Below the pieces are notes generated by a model that was not told the origin of the DNA, searched no databases, and saw nothing but the letters and a program-made list of their open reading frames with translations. From NCBI GenBank assembly GCA_024641225.1, contig JAHEDN010000011.1:1-17679 (forward strand): 17,679 nucleotides of DNA. The letters are read 5' to 3'. This DNA comes from Burkholderiales bacterium. GTDB lineage: Bacteria > Pseudomonadota > Gammaproteobacteria > Burkholderiales > Burkholderiaceae_F. Each line of letters starts with the position of its first letter. The stretch's first letter is position 1. The translations under genes were made by a program, and so were the position numbers. This document shows positions 1-7,048 of this stretch, piece after piece.

Positions 1-313
1 CGATCACACAGGGCCCGCAACCGAAAGCGCGAACACGGCTCGCTCGAAAAAGCTCGTCGAGGCATCGCCATGGTGCCGACCTCCGATCGCAACGACCGAC
101 CGACCCGCCGACGCCTCGCCGGCCGGCCTGCGGCCTCAGGACATCGTGGCTGGCCATGCATGGCTGGGCTCGGAACGGTACGCGAACACCGACTCGTGTT
201 CCTTATTACCCTAACAGATGCTAGGCTGCATTTTGCCTAGCGATCGTTCGGTAGGCAAGCCGAGAAGGATCGGCCTTTCATCCCAAATCACTGATACTCG
301 GAAAGAGGAAGTC
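1..313. other. Leader region without a recognisable gene
   Basis: All three forward frames stay open for roughly the first 200 bases, which is expected in GC-rich DNA and does not by itself show a gene. None of the three translations is recognisable. A minus-strand frame starting with ATG at 71 is open to the left edge for 23 codons, but it is also unrecognisable. A perfect 12-bp palindrome GCCATGCATGGC lies at 153-164, and a short tandem CGAC-type run lies near 91-110. The region presumably carries the promoter and 5' leader of the binding-protein gene that starts at 314. Confidence 0.4.
221..258. promoter_or_regulatory. Cluster of inverted TAGGC repeats, possible operator
   Basis: Three copies of one core are packed into 38 bases: CTAGGC at 221-226, TTGCCTAG at 233-240 and TAGGCAA at 252-258. 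Copies one and two form a 6-bp inverted repeat with an 8-base spacer. Copies two and three form a 7-bp inverted repeat (TTGCCTA/TAGGCAA) with a 12-base spacer that contains CGATCG. The cluster sits 56-93 bases before the start codon at 314. A regulator-binding site is an inference from symmetry and position only; a competing RNA hairpin pair is the alternative. Confidence 0.25.
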
Positions 314-1558
314 ATGGACCCTTCAGCGCATCAAGACCTGACGCGAAAGCGTCGTCCCTCGTTGGCTGCTTCGTTGGGTTGCCTGCTTGCTGTCGGATGG
401 CTCGGCATGGTCGCACCGGCTCAGGCGCAGGACGTCATCACGTTCGGTGCAGCGCTTTCGTTGACTGGCAAGACGGCGACCGAAGGCCGACTGGTCAAGG
501 AGGGCTACGACCTCTACGTCAAGTACATCAATCAGAAAGGTGGTATCAAGGTCGGCGACAAGACCTACAAGGTCGCCATCAAGTACTACGACGACCAGAG
601 CGACCCGTCTACCTCGGCCAAGCTGTTTGAGAAGCTGATTCTTGAAGACGGAATCAAGCTGCTGCTCGGACCCTATTCCAGTGGCATCACCTTGTCGGCA
701 AGCGCGGTCGCAGAGAAGTACCGCGTACCCATGGTTGTCGCCCACGCCGCTGCGCCGGCTGTCTACGATCGTGGCTTCAAGTTCCTGTTCGGAACGCTGA
801 CCTCTATCGACTACTACACCGCGGACATGATCAAGCTGGCGGCCGCTGCGACGCCGCGTGGACAGCGCGTCGCACTGTTCAACGAGAACACGCTGGCCTT
901 CCAGCAAGGCATAGACGCAGCCGCCAAACAGGCGCAGGCCGCCGGCCTCGAGGTTGTCTACAAGGAGGCGTATCCGTCCGGCACCAAGGATTTCGCACCT
1001 GTCATCACCGCGATCAAGAGCAAGAATCCCGATGTGCTTATCGCAGGAGGCTACACGGGCGACATGATCGTGCTCGCCCGCCAGGTGGCAGAACAGGGCC
1101 TCACGCTCAAGATGTTCGGGTTTGTGCTCGGGCCGACGCTCCCCGGTTTTATCGAGACGCTTGGTCCGAAAGCCGACTACGTGCTCGAGCCGATTCAGTG
1201 GTCCGCGAACATGCCATGGAAGGATGAAATATTCGGCTGGACGGCGGCTGAGTTCGCGGACATCTGCAAGAAGGAGACGGGCCATGTCTGCGACTACCAC
1301 CCTCCGCAATCGGCAGCCGCCCTCGAGGTCTACCAACGTGCGCTGGAAAAGGCCGGAACGACGGATCCTGAGAAGGTTCGTGACGCCATTGCGCAGACGA
1401 ATCTGAAATCGTTCTACGGCTCGGTGCGGTTCAACGAGAAGGGCCAGAACGTCGCCAAGGGCATGTCGGTGGTTCAGATCCAGAACGGCAAGCCGGTCGT
1501 GATCTATCCGGCTGAGGGTGCGCAGGGCAAGTTGATCTACCCGATCCCGGCGCGTTGA
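314..1558 (+). CDS. Branched-chain amino acid type ABC transporter, periplasmic substrate-binding protein
   Basis: A 414-residue periplasmic binding protein of the LivJ/LivK type (Peripla_BP_6 family), which captures a ligand and delivers it to an inner-membrane ABC permease. The start at 314 is chosen because AGAGGA precedes it by about six bases and the product then opens with a basic stretch (RKRR, 11-14), a hydrophobic core (about 17-33) and a signal-peptidase site at AQA-QD (residues 36-40). An in-frame ATG at 218 would add residues with no signal-peptide character. The mature N-terminus reads ITFGAALSLTGKTATEG, the usual first strand and ligand loop of the family, followed by the YINQKGGI segment. 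No permease or ATPase gene lies beside it, so it appears to be an orphan. The ligand cannot be told: the family includes binders of amino acids, amides, urea and aromatic acids. Confidence 0.85.
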   Translation: MDPSAHQDLTRKRRPSLAASLGCLLAVGWLGMVAPAQAQDVITFGAALSLTGKTATEGRLVKEGYDLYVKYINQKGGIKVGDKTYKVAIKYYDDQSDPSTSAKLFEKLILEDGIKLLLGPYSSGITLSASAVAEKYRVPMVVAHAAAPAVYDRGFKFLFGTLTSIDYYTADMIKLAAAATPRGQRVALFNENTLAFQQGIDAAAKQAQAAGLEVVYKEAYPSGTKDFAPVITAIKSKNPDVLIAGGYTGDMIVLARQVAEQGLTLKMFGFVLGPTLPGFIETLGPKADYVLEPIQWSANMPWKDEIFGWTAAEFADICKKETGHVCDYHPPQSAAALEVYQRALEKAGTTDPEKVRDAIAQTNLKSFYGSVRFNEKGQNVAKGMSVVQIQNGKPVVIYPAEGAQGKLIYPIPAR

Positions 1559-1571
1559 CCGTTCGCGAGGT

Positions 1572-1591
1572 GGGCGGCGGAGGCGCCGCCC
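1572..1591. terminator. GC-rich hairpin between convergent genes
   Basis: GGGCGGCG (1572-1579) and CGCCGCCC (1584-1591) form a perfect 8-bp stem with a GAGG loop. It lies 13 bases after the stop of the binding-protein gene and about 70 bases beyond the stop of the convergent cupin gene. No T-run follows on either strand, so it is not a canonical intrinsic terminator. A role in ending or protecting both transcripts is inferred from position. Confidence 0.35.
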
Positions 1592-1660
1592 GGCCCCGCA
1601 TGCTCGACCACCGGTGCACCAACTGGCGAGACTGCGTGGCCCATTGACGGGCAGTTAGCT

Positions 1661-2497
1661 TCAGCGGGACTGCACGTTCCGGGTTGAAGTGGTGGCCGCT
1701 TGCGCGCTTGCTGGCCACGCATCGATCCGCCTTGGGAACTGGAGGCAAAGAATCTCGCAGCCGCCCGGGCCCGCCTTGGCGGCGAGCGGCTTCTCGTCGG
1801 CGGTGGCGAAAACGCAGGAATGCGGTGGCAGCGGTTCGCCGACCGCAGGTTTCAGCGTGCCGGCAAGAACCACCCAATACTGGCCGCCGCCGCCGCTTGG
1901 GTCAGGCGCATCGACAACCTTGCCCGGGGGCAACCTATACTGCCAGGCTCCGAGCCCGTCGGTCGAAGATTCCAGGAGTGCGATGCACGACGCGCATGTT
2001 GCGCCCGTCAAGTCTTCGGCGGAGGCAACCGGCACCGGGCCTGCGTAAGCCTGCCGTGGCTTGCCTCGCGCGGCCCGCAACTCGGCCATGGCTCCGGGGA
2101 GGAAGCGCGCGCCAGGATCCCAGGCGTCGCGCAGCGTGAAGAAGTGGAGGCCGTCGCGCTCTGCGCAAACGGGCCCGTATGCAGAATATGCGTTCGCGTA
2201 GTGGACAAGCACGCTCTCGACTTCGTGCCTTCCAATGCGACCGTTGCCAGCGATGAAGACCTGGAACTGATTGGCCCGATGGAAATGCTGGCCAAGTACG
2301 GCGCTTGGATCCAACTCGATCAGAAAGGCCACTGGATACAGTGCCGCTGATTCGGGCGCCGTGACGCCCGGCATGCAAGCCACCCCTTTGACCCCTGCGT
2401 CCGTTCCGATGAAGGTCGTGCGCCAGAATCCGGTTCCCTCGGCCTGATCGCGCTTGCGGGTCAGGGCCGCCCGGGTGCTCGACGCCTCGATGATCAT
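1661..2497 (-). CDS. Two-domain cupin-like protein, function unknown
   Basis: A 278-residue protein that I cannot assign to a named family beyond the cupin fold. The first half has a cupin-like metal motif, GQHFHRANQFQVFIAGNGR at about residues 69-87, with candidate ligands H71, H73 and Q77 and a later H99 in VLVHYANAYSAYGPV. The second half repeats a shorter barrel-like pattern (WQYRLPPGKV and YWVVLAGTL) without obvious histidines, so only the first barrel may bind metal. The start at 2497 (ATG) is preferred because the open frame upstream, which reaches into sbtB, encodes Arg/Ser-rich sequence with no domain character. No clear ribosome site precedes it, so the exact start is uncertain. It converges on the binding-protein gene. 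It follows sbtB on the same strand after 220 bases, so it is probably transcribed separately. Dioxygenase-like or small-molecule sensing roles are possible but unsupported. Confidence 0.6.
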   Translation of the reverse strand: MIIEASSTRAALTRKRDQAEGTGFWRTTFIGTDAGVKGVACMPGVTAPESAALYPVAFLIELDPSAVLGQHFHRANQFQVFIAGNGRIGRHEVESVLVHYANAYSAYGPVCAERDGLHFFTLRDAWDPGARFLPGAMAELRAARGKPRQAYAGPVPVASAEDLTGATCASCIALLESSTDGLGAWQYRLPPGKVVDAPDPSGGGGQYWVVLAGTLKPAVGEPLPPHSCVFATADEKPLAAKAGPGGCEILCLQFPRRIDAWPASAQAATTSTRNVQSR

Positions 2498-2717
2498 CGA
2501 TCGCAGCCTGAGGGCGCTAGAAGGGGTCTCGACCGGCCGCTGCCGCCAGGCTCGTGATGCCGGGTCGGGGCGGAGAGGAATGCGAGTCCAACGGCGGTCG
2601 CGTAACCATCGATCGTTGAGGTGCCATCGGCTGGTCCTGTGCCGAAGTATCGGGCGGTAGATGTGGTCGCTGCAACCGGCACCGGGAGCGAGTTCCGGAG
2701 CGACCCGGCTGAACCAA
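2498..2717. other. Noncoding gap between sbtB and the cupin gene
   Basis: Nothing gene-like is seen. A weak inverted repeat, CCGGG (2682-2686) with CCCGG (2704-2708), lies just downstream of the sbtB stop and could be part of an operon end, but it has a 17-base loop and no T-run. A promoter for the cupin gene would have to lie here; no convincing -35/-10 pair was found. Confidence 0.35.
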
Positions 2718-3020
2718 TCAGAACTTCTGCGGCCGGAACACGCCGACATCGGTGGTGAACAGCGTCAGCGCGTAGTTCGGCGCATAGCTGGCGAGCACGT
2801 GCTGCGCCAGCCGCCCGGCCACCGCTTCGTCGCAGATCACCTTCATCTCGATCGAGCGGTCGGCCTCCCAGCGGGCCTCGCGCTCCCCTCGCTCGCCGCC
2901 GCCGCGCACGTCGGTGATGGTGTAGCCGTGCACGCCGAAGGTGCGAGCGTCGCGGATAAGTTTCTTCTCCAGCGCCGCCTCTCCGATGATGACCAGCAGC
3001 TTCTTCGCGTGCGTTTGCAT
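2718..3020 (-). CDS. sbtB: PII-like regulatory protein of the SbtB type
   Basis: A 100-residue PII-like signalling protein, predicted to form a trimer that binds adenine nucleotides and docks on the bicarbonate transporter SbtA. The N-terminus (KKLLVIIGEAALEKKLIRDARTF) fits the first strand and helix of the PII fold. GYTITDVRGGGERGE (about 32-46) matches the strand leading into the T-loop. The C-terminus (YALTLFTTDVGVFRPQKF) matches the last strand and tail of SbtB proteins. The Tyr uridylylation site of classical GlnB/GlnK is not evident, nor is the C-terminal Cys-containing extension of cyanobacterial SbtB, so redox control by that extension is not expected. Its ATG shares one base with the sbtA stop (TGATG), and GGAGG lies six bases upstream, so translation is coupled to sbtA. 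The pairing with SbtA is the strongest support for the name. Confidence 0.82.
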   Translation of the reverse strand: MQTHAKKLLVIIGEAALEKKLIRDARTFGVHGYTITDVRGGGERGEREARWEADRSIEMKVICDEAVAGRLAQHVLASYAPNYALTLFTTDVGVFRPQKF

Positions 3021-3955
3021 CACGAGCCTCCTATCCAGCGCGCGTACTGCACGTACACGGGGATGCCCACGAAGATGTTGAACGGGAACGTGACGCCGAG
3101 CGAGACGCCGATCGACAGCGCCGGATTCGCCTCCGGCACCGCGATGCGCATCGCCGTGGGCGCCGCGATGTAAGAGGCGCTGGCCGCGAGCGTGGCGAGC
3201 AGCGCGCAGCCGCCCGTCGACAAGCCAACGACGTGCCCGACCAGCGCGCCGAGCGCGCCGAGGACGAGGGGCGCGCCGAGTCCGAAGGCAACCAGGAACG
3301 GCCCGGCGCGCTTCAGGTCGCCGATGCGGCCGCCTGCCACCAGCCCCATCTCGAGCAGGAACAGCGCCAGAACGCCCTTGAATAGATCGCTGAACAGCGG
3401 CGCGATCGGCTTGATGCCGTCGGGGCCGACCAGCGTGCCTATGGCCAGCCCGCCGAGCAGCAGCAGCACGCTCTTGCCGAAGATCACCTCGTGCGCCAGC
3501 GCACCCCAGGCGATGCGCTGCTCGCCACCGGCGCGCATCAGCACGATGCCGACGACGATGCCGGGCGCTTCCATCAGCGCGACGATGAGTGGCATGTAGC
3601 TCTCGGTGCTGATCTCTTGCGCGGAGAGAAAGCTTGCCGCGACGGCGAAGGTCACCACCGACACCGAGCCGTAGTGCGCCGCGATCGACGCGGCATCGGC
3701 GCGACCAAGTTTTCCCGCCGAGCGGAGCACCGGAAACACGAGCAGCGGGATCGCCGCGCCAAGCGCGATTGCCGCGAATGCCTGCGGCAGCACCGTGGCA
3801 AGAGGCTGCTGGGCCAGCTGAACGCCGCCCTTCAGGCCGATGGCGAGCAGCAGATAGACCGCGAGCGCGTCGTAAATCGCCTCGGGCAGGCGAAGGTCGC
3901 TCTTCGCGATGCGCGCGATCAGTCCGAGAAGGAAGAAGAGGACGACCGGGTCCAT
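3020..3955 (-). CDS. sbtA: Sodium-dependent bicarbonate transporter, SbtA family
   Basis: A 311-residue inner-membrane protein with about ten hydrophobic segments, starting MDPVVLFFLLGLIARI. SbtA proteins import bicarbonate with sodium. Family hallmarks visible are LAIGLKGGVQL (about 37-47), LLEMGLVAGGRI in the second half, ASASYIAAPTAMR, and NPALSIGVSLGVTFPFNIFVGIP near the C-terminus. The two halves share the inverted-repeat layout of the fold. It is shorter than cyanobacterial SbtA (about 370 residues), mostly because the central cytoplasmic loop is reduced. The ATG at 3955 lies five bases after the Nudix stop, and the 3' end overlaps sbtB by one base. The gene may serve anaplerotic carboxylation or pH balance rather than carbon fixation, since no Calvin-cycle gene is in the window; that use is inference. 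Confidence 0.87.
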   Translation of the reverse strand: MDPVVLFFLLGLIARIAKSDLRLPEAIYDALAVYLLLAIGLKGGVQLAQQPLATVLPQAFAAIALGAAIPLLVFPVLRSAGKLGRADAASIAAHYGSVSVVTFAVAASFLSAQEISTESYMPLIVALMEAPGIVVGIVLMRAGGEQRIAWGALAHEVIFGKSVLLLLGGLAIGTLVGPDGIKPIAPLFSDLFKGVLALFLLEMGLVAGGRIGDLKRAGPFLVAFGLGAPLVLGALGALVGHVVGLSTGGCALLATLAASASYIAAPTAMRIAVPEANPALSIGVSLGVTFPFNIFVGIPVYVQYARWIGGS

Positions 3956-3960
3956 AGGGA

Positions 3961-4770
3961 TCAGGGGCCGGCCGCTCGTCGCAGCAGCGCATCGATCGTC
4001 ACCAGCGCCGACTCGAGAGTGAACTCGTCGCGTTCGATCGCCTCGACCACCGCAGCAACGGGACGCCGCTCGATCGCCGCAACCTCGCCGTCCTGGTTGC
4101 GCAGTTCCGTTTCTTCGGGCAGCACGGCGTCGAAGACTTGCACGATTTCCGACTGGAAGCCTTCGGGCACGCGGCGCGTAGCGTGAACCCGGCTGCCTCG
4201 AACGAGCGCGATCGGAGCAAGGTCGAGACCCGCCTCTTCCTGAGCTTCGCGCCGCAATGCCTCTTCTTCACTCTCGCCAGCCGGCACCATGCCGCCGACC
4301 AGGTTGTCCCACAGCCCGGGATCGATCTGCTTGTGTTCGGCTCGCCGCGCGACGATCAGATCGCCTGCCGGCGTGAAGGCGTTCAGGTGCACCGCGGTGG
4401 TGGTGATGCCGAGCGTCCGGCAGGCCGCTCGCTCGACCGTGGCAATGGGCGCCGCGTCAGGGGCCGGCCGCACGTCGAGCGGTTCGTCGCGCCAGCCGCA
4501 CAGCAGGCCCGCGTCGCGCAGTCGCAGCGCGCAGTCGTGAAGCAGGGCGCTGCGCCGTCCTGCGTCGAGTCCGTCGTCGAGAAGGAGCAGGCGGAAATCG
4601 GTCAGCGTGAAATGCGGCGTGCCCGAGGCGAGAAAGCTCGCCACTTCCGGACTGGCCACGCCGACTTCGGCGCCGGCGATCACGACGGGCAGCCAGTCGC
4701 GCGGTGGCGCCTGCTGCGCGCGCACCAGCAACCGTGCCCGAAGCGAGTGCAGCCGCAAGGCGTCGCTCAA
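3961..4770 (-). CDS. Nudix hydrolase with N-terminal DUF4743-like domain
   Basis: A 269-residue Nudix protein, expected to hydrolyse a nucleoside diphosphate linked to another group. The Nudix box is complete at about residues 160-182: G-MVPAG-E, seven residues, then REAQEEAGL, giving all the metal-binding glutamates. Before it is a roughly 125-residue N-terminal domain resembling the DUF4743 extension found on thiamine-pyrophosphokinase-associated and plant or yeast Nudix enzymes. Residues LWDNLVGGMVPAGES are typical of that group. The substrate is unknown. The chosen start is TTG at 4770, overlapping the lysS TGA by two bases (TTGA), because no ATG occurs near the N-terminus and the product then begins in good register with the family. 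The overlap implies translational coupling to lysS. Confidence 0.82.
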   Translation of the reverse strand: MSDALRLHSLRARLLVRAQQAPPRDWLPVVIAGAEVGVASPEVASFLASGTPHFTLTDFRLLLLDDGLDAGRRSALLHDCALRLRDAGLLCGWRDEPLDVRPAPDAAPIATVERAACRTLGITTTAVHLNAFTPAGDLIVARRAEHKQIDPGLWDNLVGGMVPAGESEEEALRREAQEEAGLDLAPIALVRGSRVHATRRVPEGFQSEIVQVFDAVLPEETELRNQDGEVAAIERRPVAAVVEAIERDEFTLESALVTIDALLRRAAGP

Positions 4771-6278
4771 GCGCGCTCCTCGGGCCGCATATGCGGAAAC
4801 AGGATCACGTCGCGGATGCTCGGCGCATCCGTCAGCAGCATGATGAAGCGGTCGACCCCGACCCCGCAGCCGGCCGTCGGCGGCATGCCGTACTCGAGCG
4901 CACGGACGAAGTCGGCGTCGTAGTACATGGCTTCCTCGTCGCCGGCCTGGCGCGCCTTGACCTGCTGAGCGAAGCGCGCGGCCTGGTCCTCGGGGTCGTT
5001 CAGCTCCGAGAAGCCGTTGGCCATCTCACGGCCGGCGATGAAAAGCTCGAAGCGCTCGGTGACCTCCGGCCGGGCGTCGGAGGCACGCGCCAACGGCGAG
5101 ACTTCGACCGGGTAGTCGACGATGTAGGTCGGCTGCGTGAGCTTGCTCTCGGCCACTTCCTCGAACAGCGCCAGTTGCAGCGCGCCGAGGCCGGCTTCTT
5201 CGGCATGCGTGCTGCCCAGGCCGCGCAGCTCGCGGTGCAGGTAGTCGCGGTCGGCAAGCTGCGCGCCGCTGTAGCGCGTCGCGTGCTGCCGGATCGCATC
5301 GACGATCGTCAGCCGCGCGAACGGCTTGCCGAGGTCGATCTGCCCGCCCTGGTAGGCGAGCATGGCCGAGCCGGTGGCGCGAATGGCGGTCTCGCGCAGC
5401 AGTTCCTCGGTGAAGTCCATCATCCACCGCACCTCGTGGTAGGCGGCGTAGAACTCCATCATCGTGAACTCGGGGTTGTGGCGCGGGCTCAGACCTTCGT
5501 TGCGGAAGTTGCGGTTGATCTCGAACACCCGCTCGAAGCCGCCGACAACGAGCCGTTTGTGGAACAGTTCCGGCGCGATGCGCAGGAACATGTCGATGTC
5601 GAGCGCGTTGTGGTGAGTGACGAATGGCTTCGCCGCGGCGCCGCCGGGAATCACCTGCAGCATCGGTGTTTCGACTTCGAGAAACCCCTGCTCGACCATG
5701 AAGGCGCGCATCGCCGCGATCGCGCGGCTGCGGACCATGAACGTGTGCCGTGTCTCCTCGTTCATGATCAGGTCGACGTAGCGCTGCCGGTAGCGCAACT
5801 CGCGGTCTTCGAGCCCGTGGAACTTGTCCGGCAGCGGGCGCAGCGACTTCACCAGCAGCCGAAGACCGCGGCAGCGGATCGAAAGCTCGCCCTTCTGGGT
5901 CTTGAAGAGCAGCCCGTCGGTGGCCACGATGTCGCCGATGTCCCAGTGCTTGAACGCCTCGTAGGCCTCCGCGCCGATGTCCTCGGGCGTGACGTAGAAC
6001 TGGATGCGGCCCGATCCGTCGGCGACAGTGGCGAAGCTGGCCTTGCCCATCACCCGCTTGAGCATCATGCGGCCGGCGAGCTTGACCTCGACGCCGGCAG
6101 CGGCGATCTCGTCGCGGTCCAGTGCGCCGTACTTCGCCTGCAAGTCGCCGGCGTGGTGCGTGCGGGTGAAGTCGTTCGGGAAAGCCGGGCCGCGCTCGCG
6201 CAGCCGGCCTAGCTTGGCGCGCCGATCGGCAATGATCTGGTTGTCGTCCTGGGCAGGCGCGGATTCGGGTTCGCTCAT
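4767..6278 (-). CDS. lysS: Lysyl-tRNA synthetase, class II
   Basis: A 503-residue cytoplasmic enzyme that charges tRNA-Lys with lysine using ATP. It has the family's full length and order. An N-terminal helix is followed by the OB-fold anticodon-binding domain (about 65-145, with VKLAGRMMLKRVMGKASF). Then comes the catalytic domain with motif 1 near EVETPML (201-207), motif 2 at FRNEGLSPRHNPEFTMMEFY (258-277) and motif 3 at GCGVGVDRFIMLLTD (about 470-484) with its ATP-binding Arg. The ATG at 6278 is preceded by a GAAGAAGAAG purine run. It lies 15 bases after the SDR gene and overlaps the Nudix start. Closeness to prfB and recJ repeats an arrangement widespread in proteobacteria, although here two enzymes sit between prfB and lysS. 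Confidence 0.98.
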   Translation of the reverse strand: MSEPESAPAQDDNQIIADRRAKLGRLRERGPAFPNDFTRTHHAGDLQAKYGALDRDEIAAAGVEVKLAGRMMLKRVMGKASFATVADGSGRIQFYVTPEDIGAEAYEAFKHWDIGDIVATDGLLFKTQKGELSIRCRGLRLLVKSLRPLPDKFHGLEDRELRYRQRYVDLIMNEETRHTFMVRSRAIAAMRAFMVEQGFLEVETPMLQVIPGGAAAKPFVTHHNALDIDMFLRIAPELFHKRLVVGGFERVFEINRNFRNEGLSPRHNPEFTMMEFYAAYHEVRWMMDFTEELLRETAIRATGSAMLAYQGGQIDLGKPFARLTIVDAIRQHATRYSGAQLADRDYLHRELRGLGSTHAEEAGLGALQLALFEEVAESKLTQPTYIVDYPVEVSPLARASDARPEVTERFELFIAGREMANGFSELNDPEDQAARFAQQVKARQAGDEEAMYYDADFVRALEYGMPPTAGCGVGVDRFIMLLTDAPSIRDVILFPHMRPEERA

Positions 6279-6293
6279 GGCGGGTCTTCTTCT

Positions 6294-7046
6294 TCAGGTG
6301 TCGCGCACGTCGGCGACCGGGTTGGCGCCGAAGTCCGGCCGGGCCAGGTAGGCCAGCACGCGGGCGGCGGCGTCCTCGGCGCTGGCCAGCTGACCACTGG
6401 CCTTCAGTTCCTTGAAGCGTGGCTGGTCGGGAAAACCGCTGGCATCTGCGGCCCGCAGGCTCACCTGCATGTCGGTGTCGATCACCCCTGGCGCCAGCGA
6501 GACGATCTTTGCCCCGTTCGGTCGCCTTGCCTCGTCCTCCGCCATCACCCGTGACAGGTGGTCGAGGCCGGCCTTGGCAGCGCAGTAGACGGACCAGCCG
6601 GCGATCGCGCGCCGTCCGGCTCCAGAGGAGATGTTCAGCACCTTGCGCGCAATGCCCCAGCCGTCGGTGGCGCGCAGGAAGGCTGCCGTCAGCAGTGCCG
6701 GCGCCTCGAGCCCGACGCGCAGCGTTGCGGCGGTGGTTTCTGCGTCGGCATCCTGCAGCAGCCCGACGTGGCCAAGCAGCCCGGCGTTGTTAATCAACGC
6801 GGCGGTGCCAAGGCGCGCTGCGTCCTGCTTGCGCAACCACGCTTCGAGACGTGCCGCCGCGCCGATGTCGTGCGCAAGGTCGAGGGCCCATTGCTCAAGC
6901 GGCGCGCCGCGCGTCGCGGCCAGCGCCGGCAATGACGCGTCGGGCCGCCGCGAAATGGTGAGCAGCAGCCGGTCGGCGGCGAGAAGCTGGTTGGCCATCG
7001 CGCGGCCAAGTCCACGCGAGGCGCCGGTGAGGATGAAAAGATCCAT
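6294..7046 (-). CDS. Short-chain dehydrogenase/reductase (SDR family)
   Basis: A 250-residue NAD(P)-dependent oxidoreductase of the classical SDR fold. The cofactor motif TGASRGLG is at residues 7-14 and NNAG at 86-89. The catalytic serine is in NISSGAG (140-141) and the YxxxK pair is Y154/K158 in YCAAK. SLAPGVIDTDMQ is the expected segment after the active site. The basic residues SRR after the second strand suggest NADP(H) preference. Overall length and the SSGAGRRAIAGWSVYCAAK region resemble the sepiapterin reductase/benzil reductase branch, but the substrate cannot be inferred. It begins two bases after the GNAT stop and ends 15 bases before lysS, so it is an operon member inserted between prfB and lysS. 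Confidence 0.88.
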   Translation of the reverse strand: MDLFILTGASRGLGRAMANQLLAADRLLLTISRRPDASLPALAATRGAPLEQWALDLAHDIGAAARLEAWLRKQDAARLGTAALINNAGLLGHVGLLQDADAETTAATLRVGLEAPALLTAAFLRATDGWGIARKVLNISSGAGRRAIAGWSVYCAAKAGLDHLSRVMAEDEARRPNGAKIVSLAPGVIDTDMQVSLRAADASGFPDQPRFKELKASGQLASAEDAAARVLAYLARPDFGANPVADVRDT

Positions 7047-7048
7047 GG

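Noticed and set aside
153..164. 12-bp palindrome GCCATGCATGGC as an operator
   Set aside because: It is an isolated palindrome about 150 bases upstream with no second copy; too little evidence to call a site.
1..240. 3' end of a plus-strand gene entering from the left
   Set aside because: The frame is open to 240, but all three frames are open there and none gives recognisable protein sequence.
2498..2749. Upstream extension of the cupin gene to 2749
   Set aside because: It would overlap sbtB, and its residues are low-complexity Arg/Ser-rich without homology-like character.
4704..6212. A 502-codon plus-strand open frame across lysS
   Set aside because: It is the complement of lysS; its translation is rich in His, Arg, Ala and Val and has no domain, whereas the minus strand encodes a complete synthetase.
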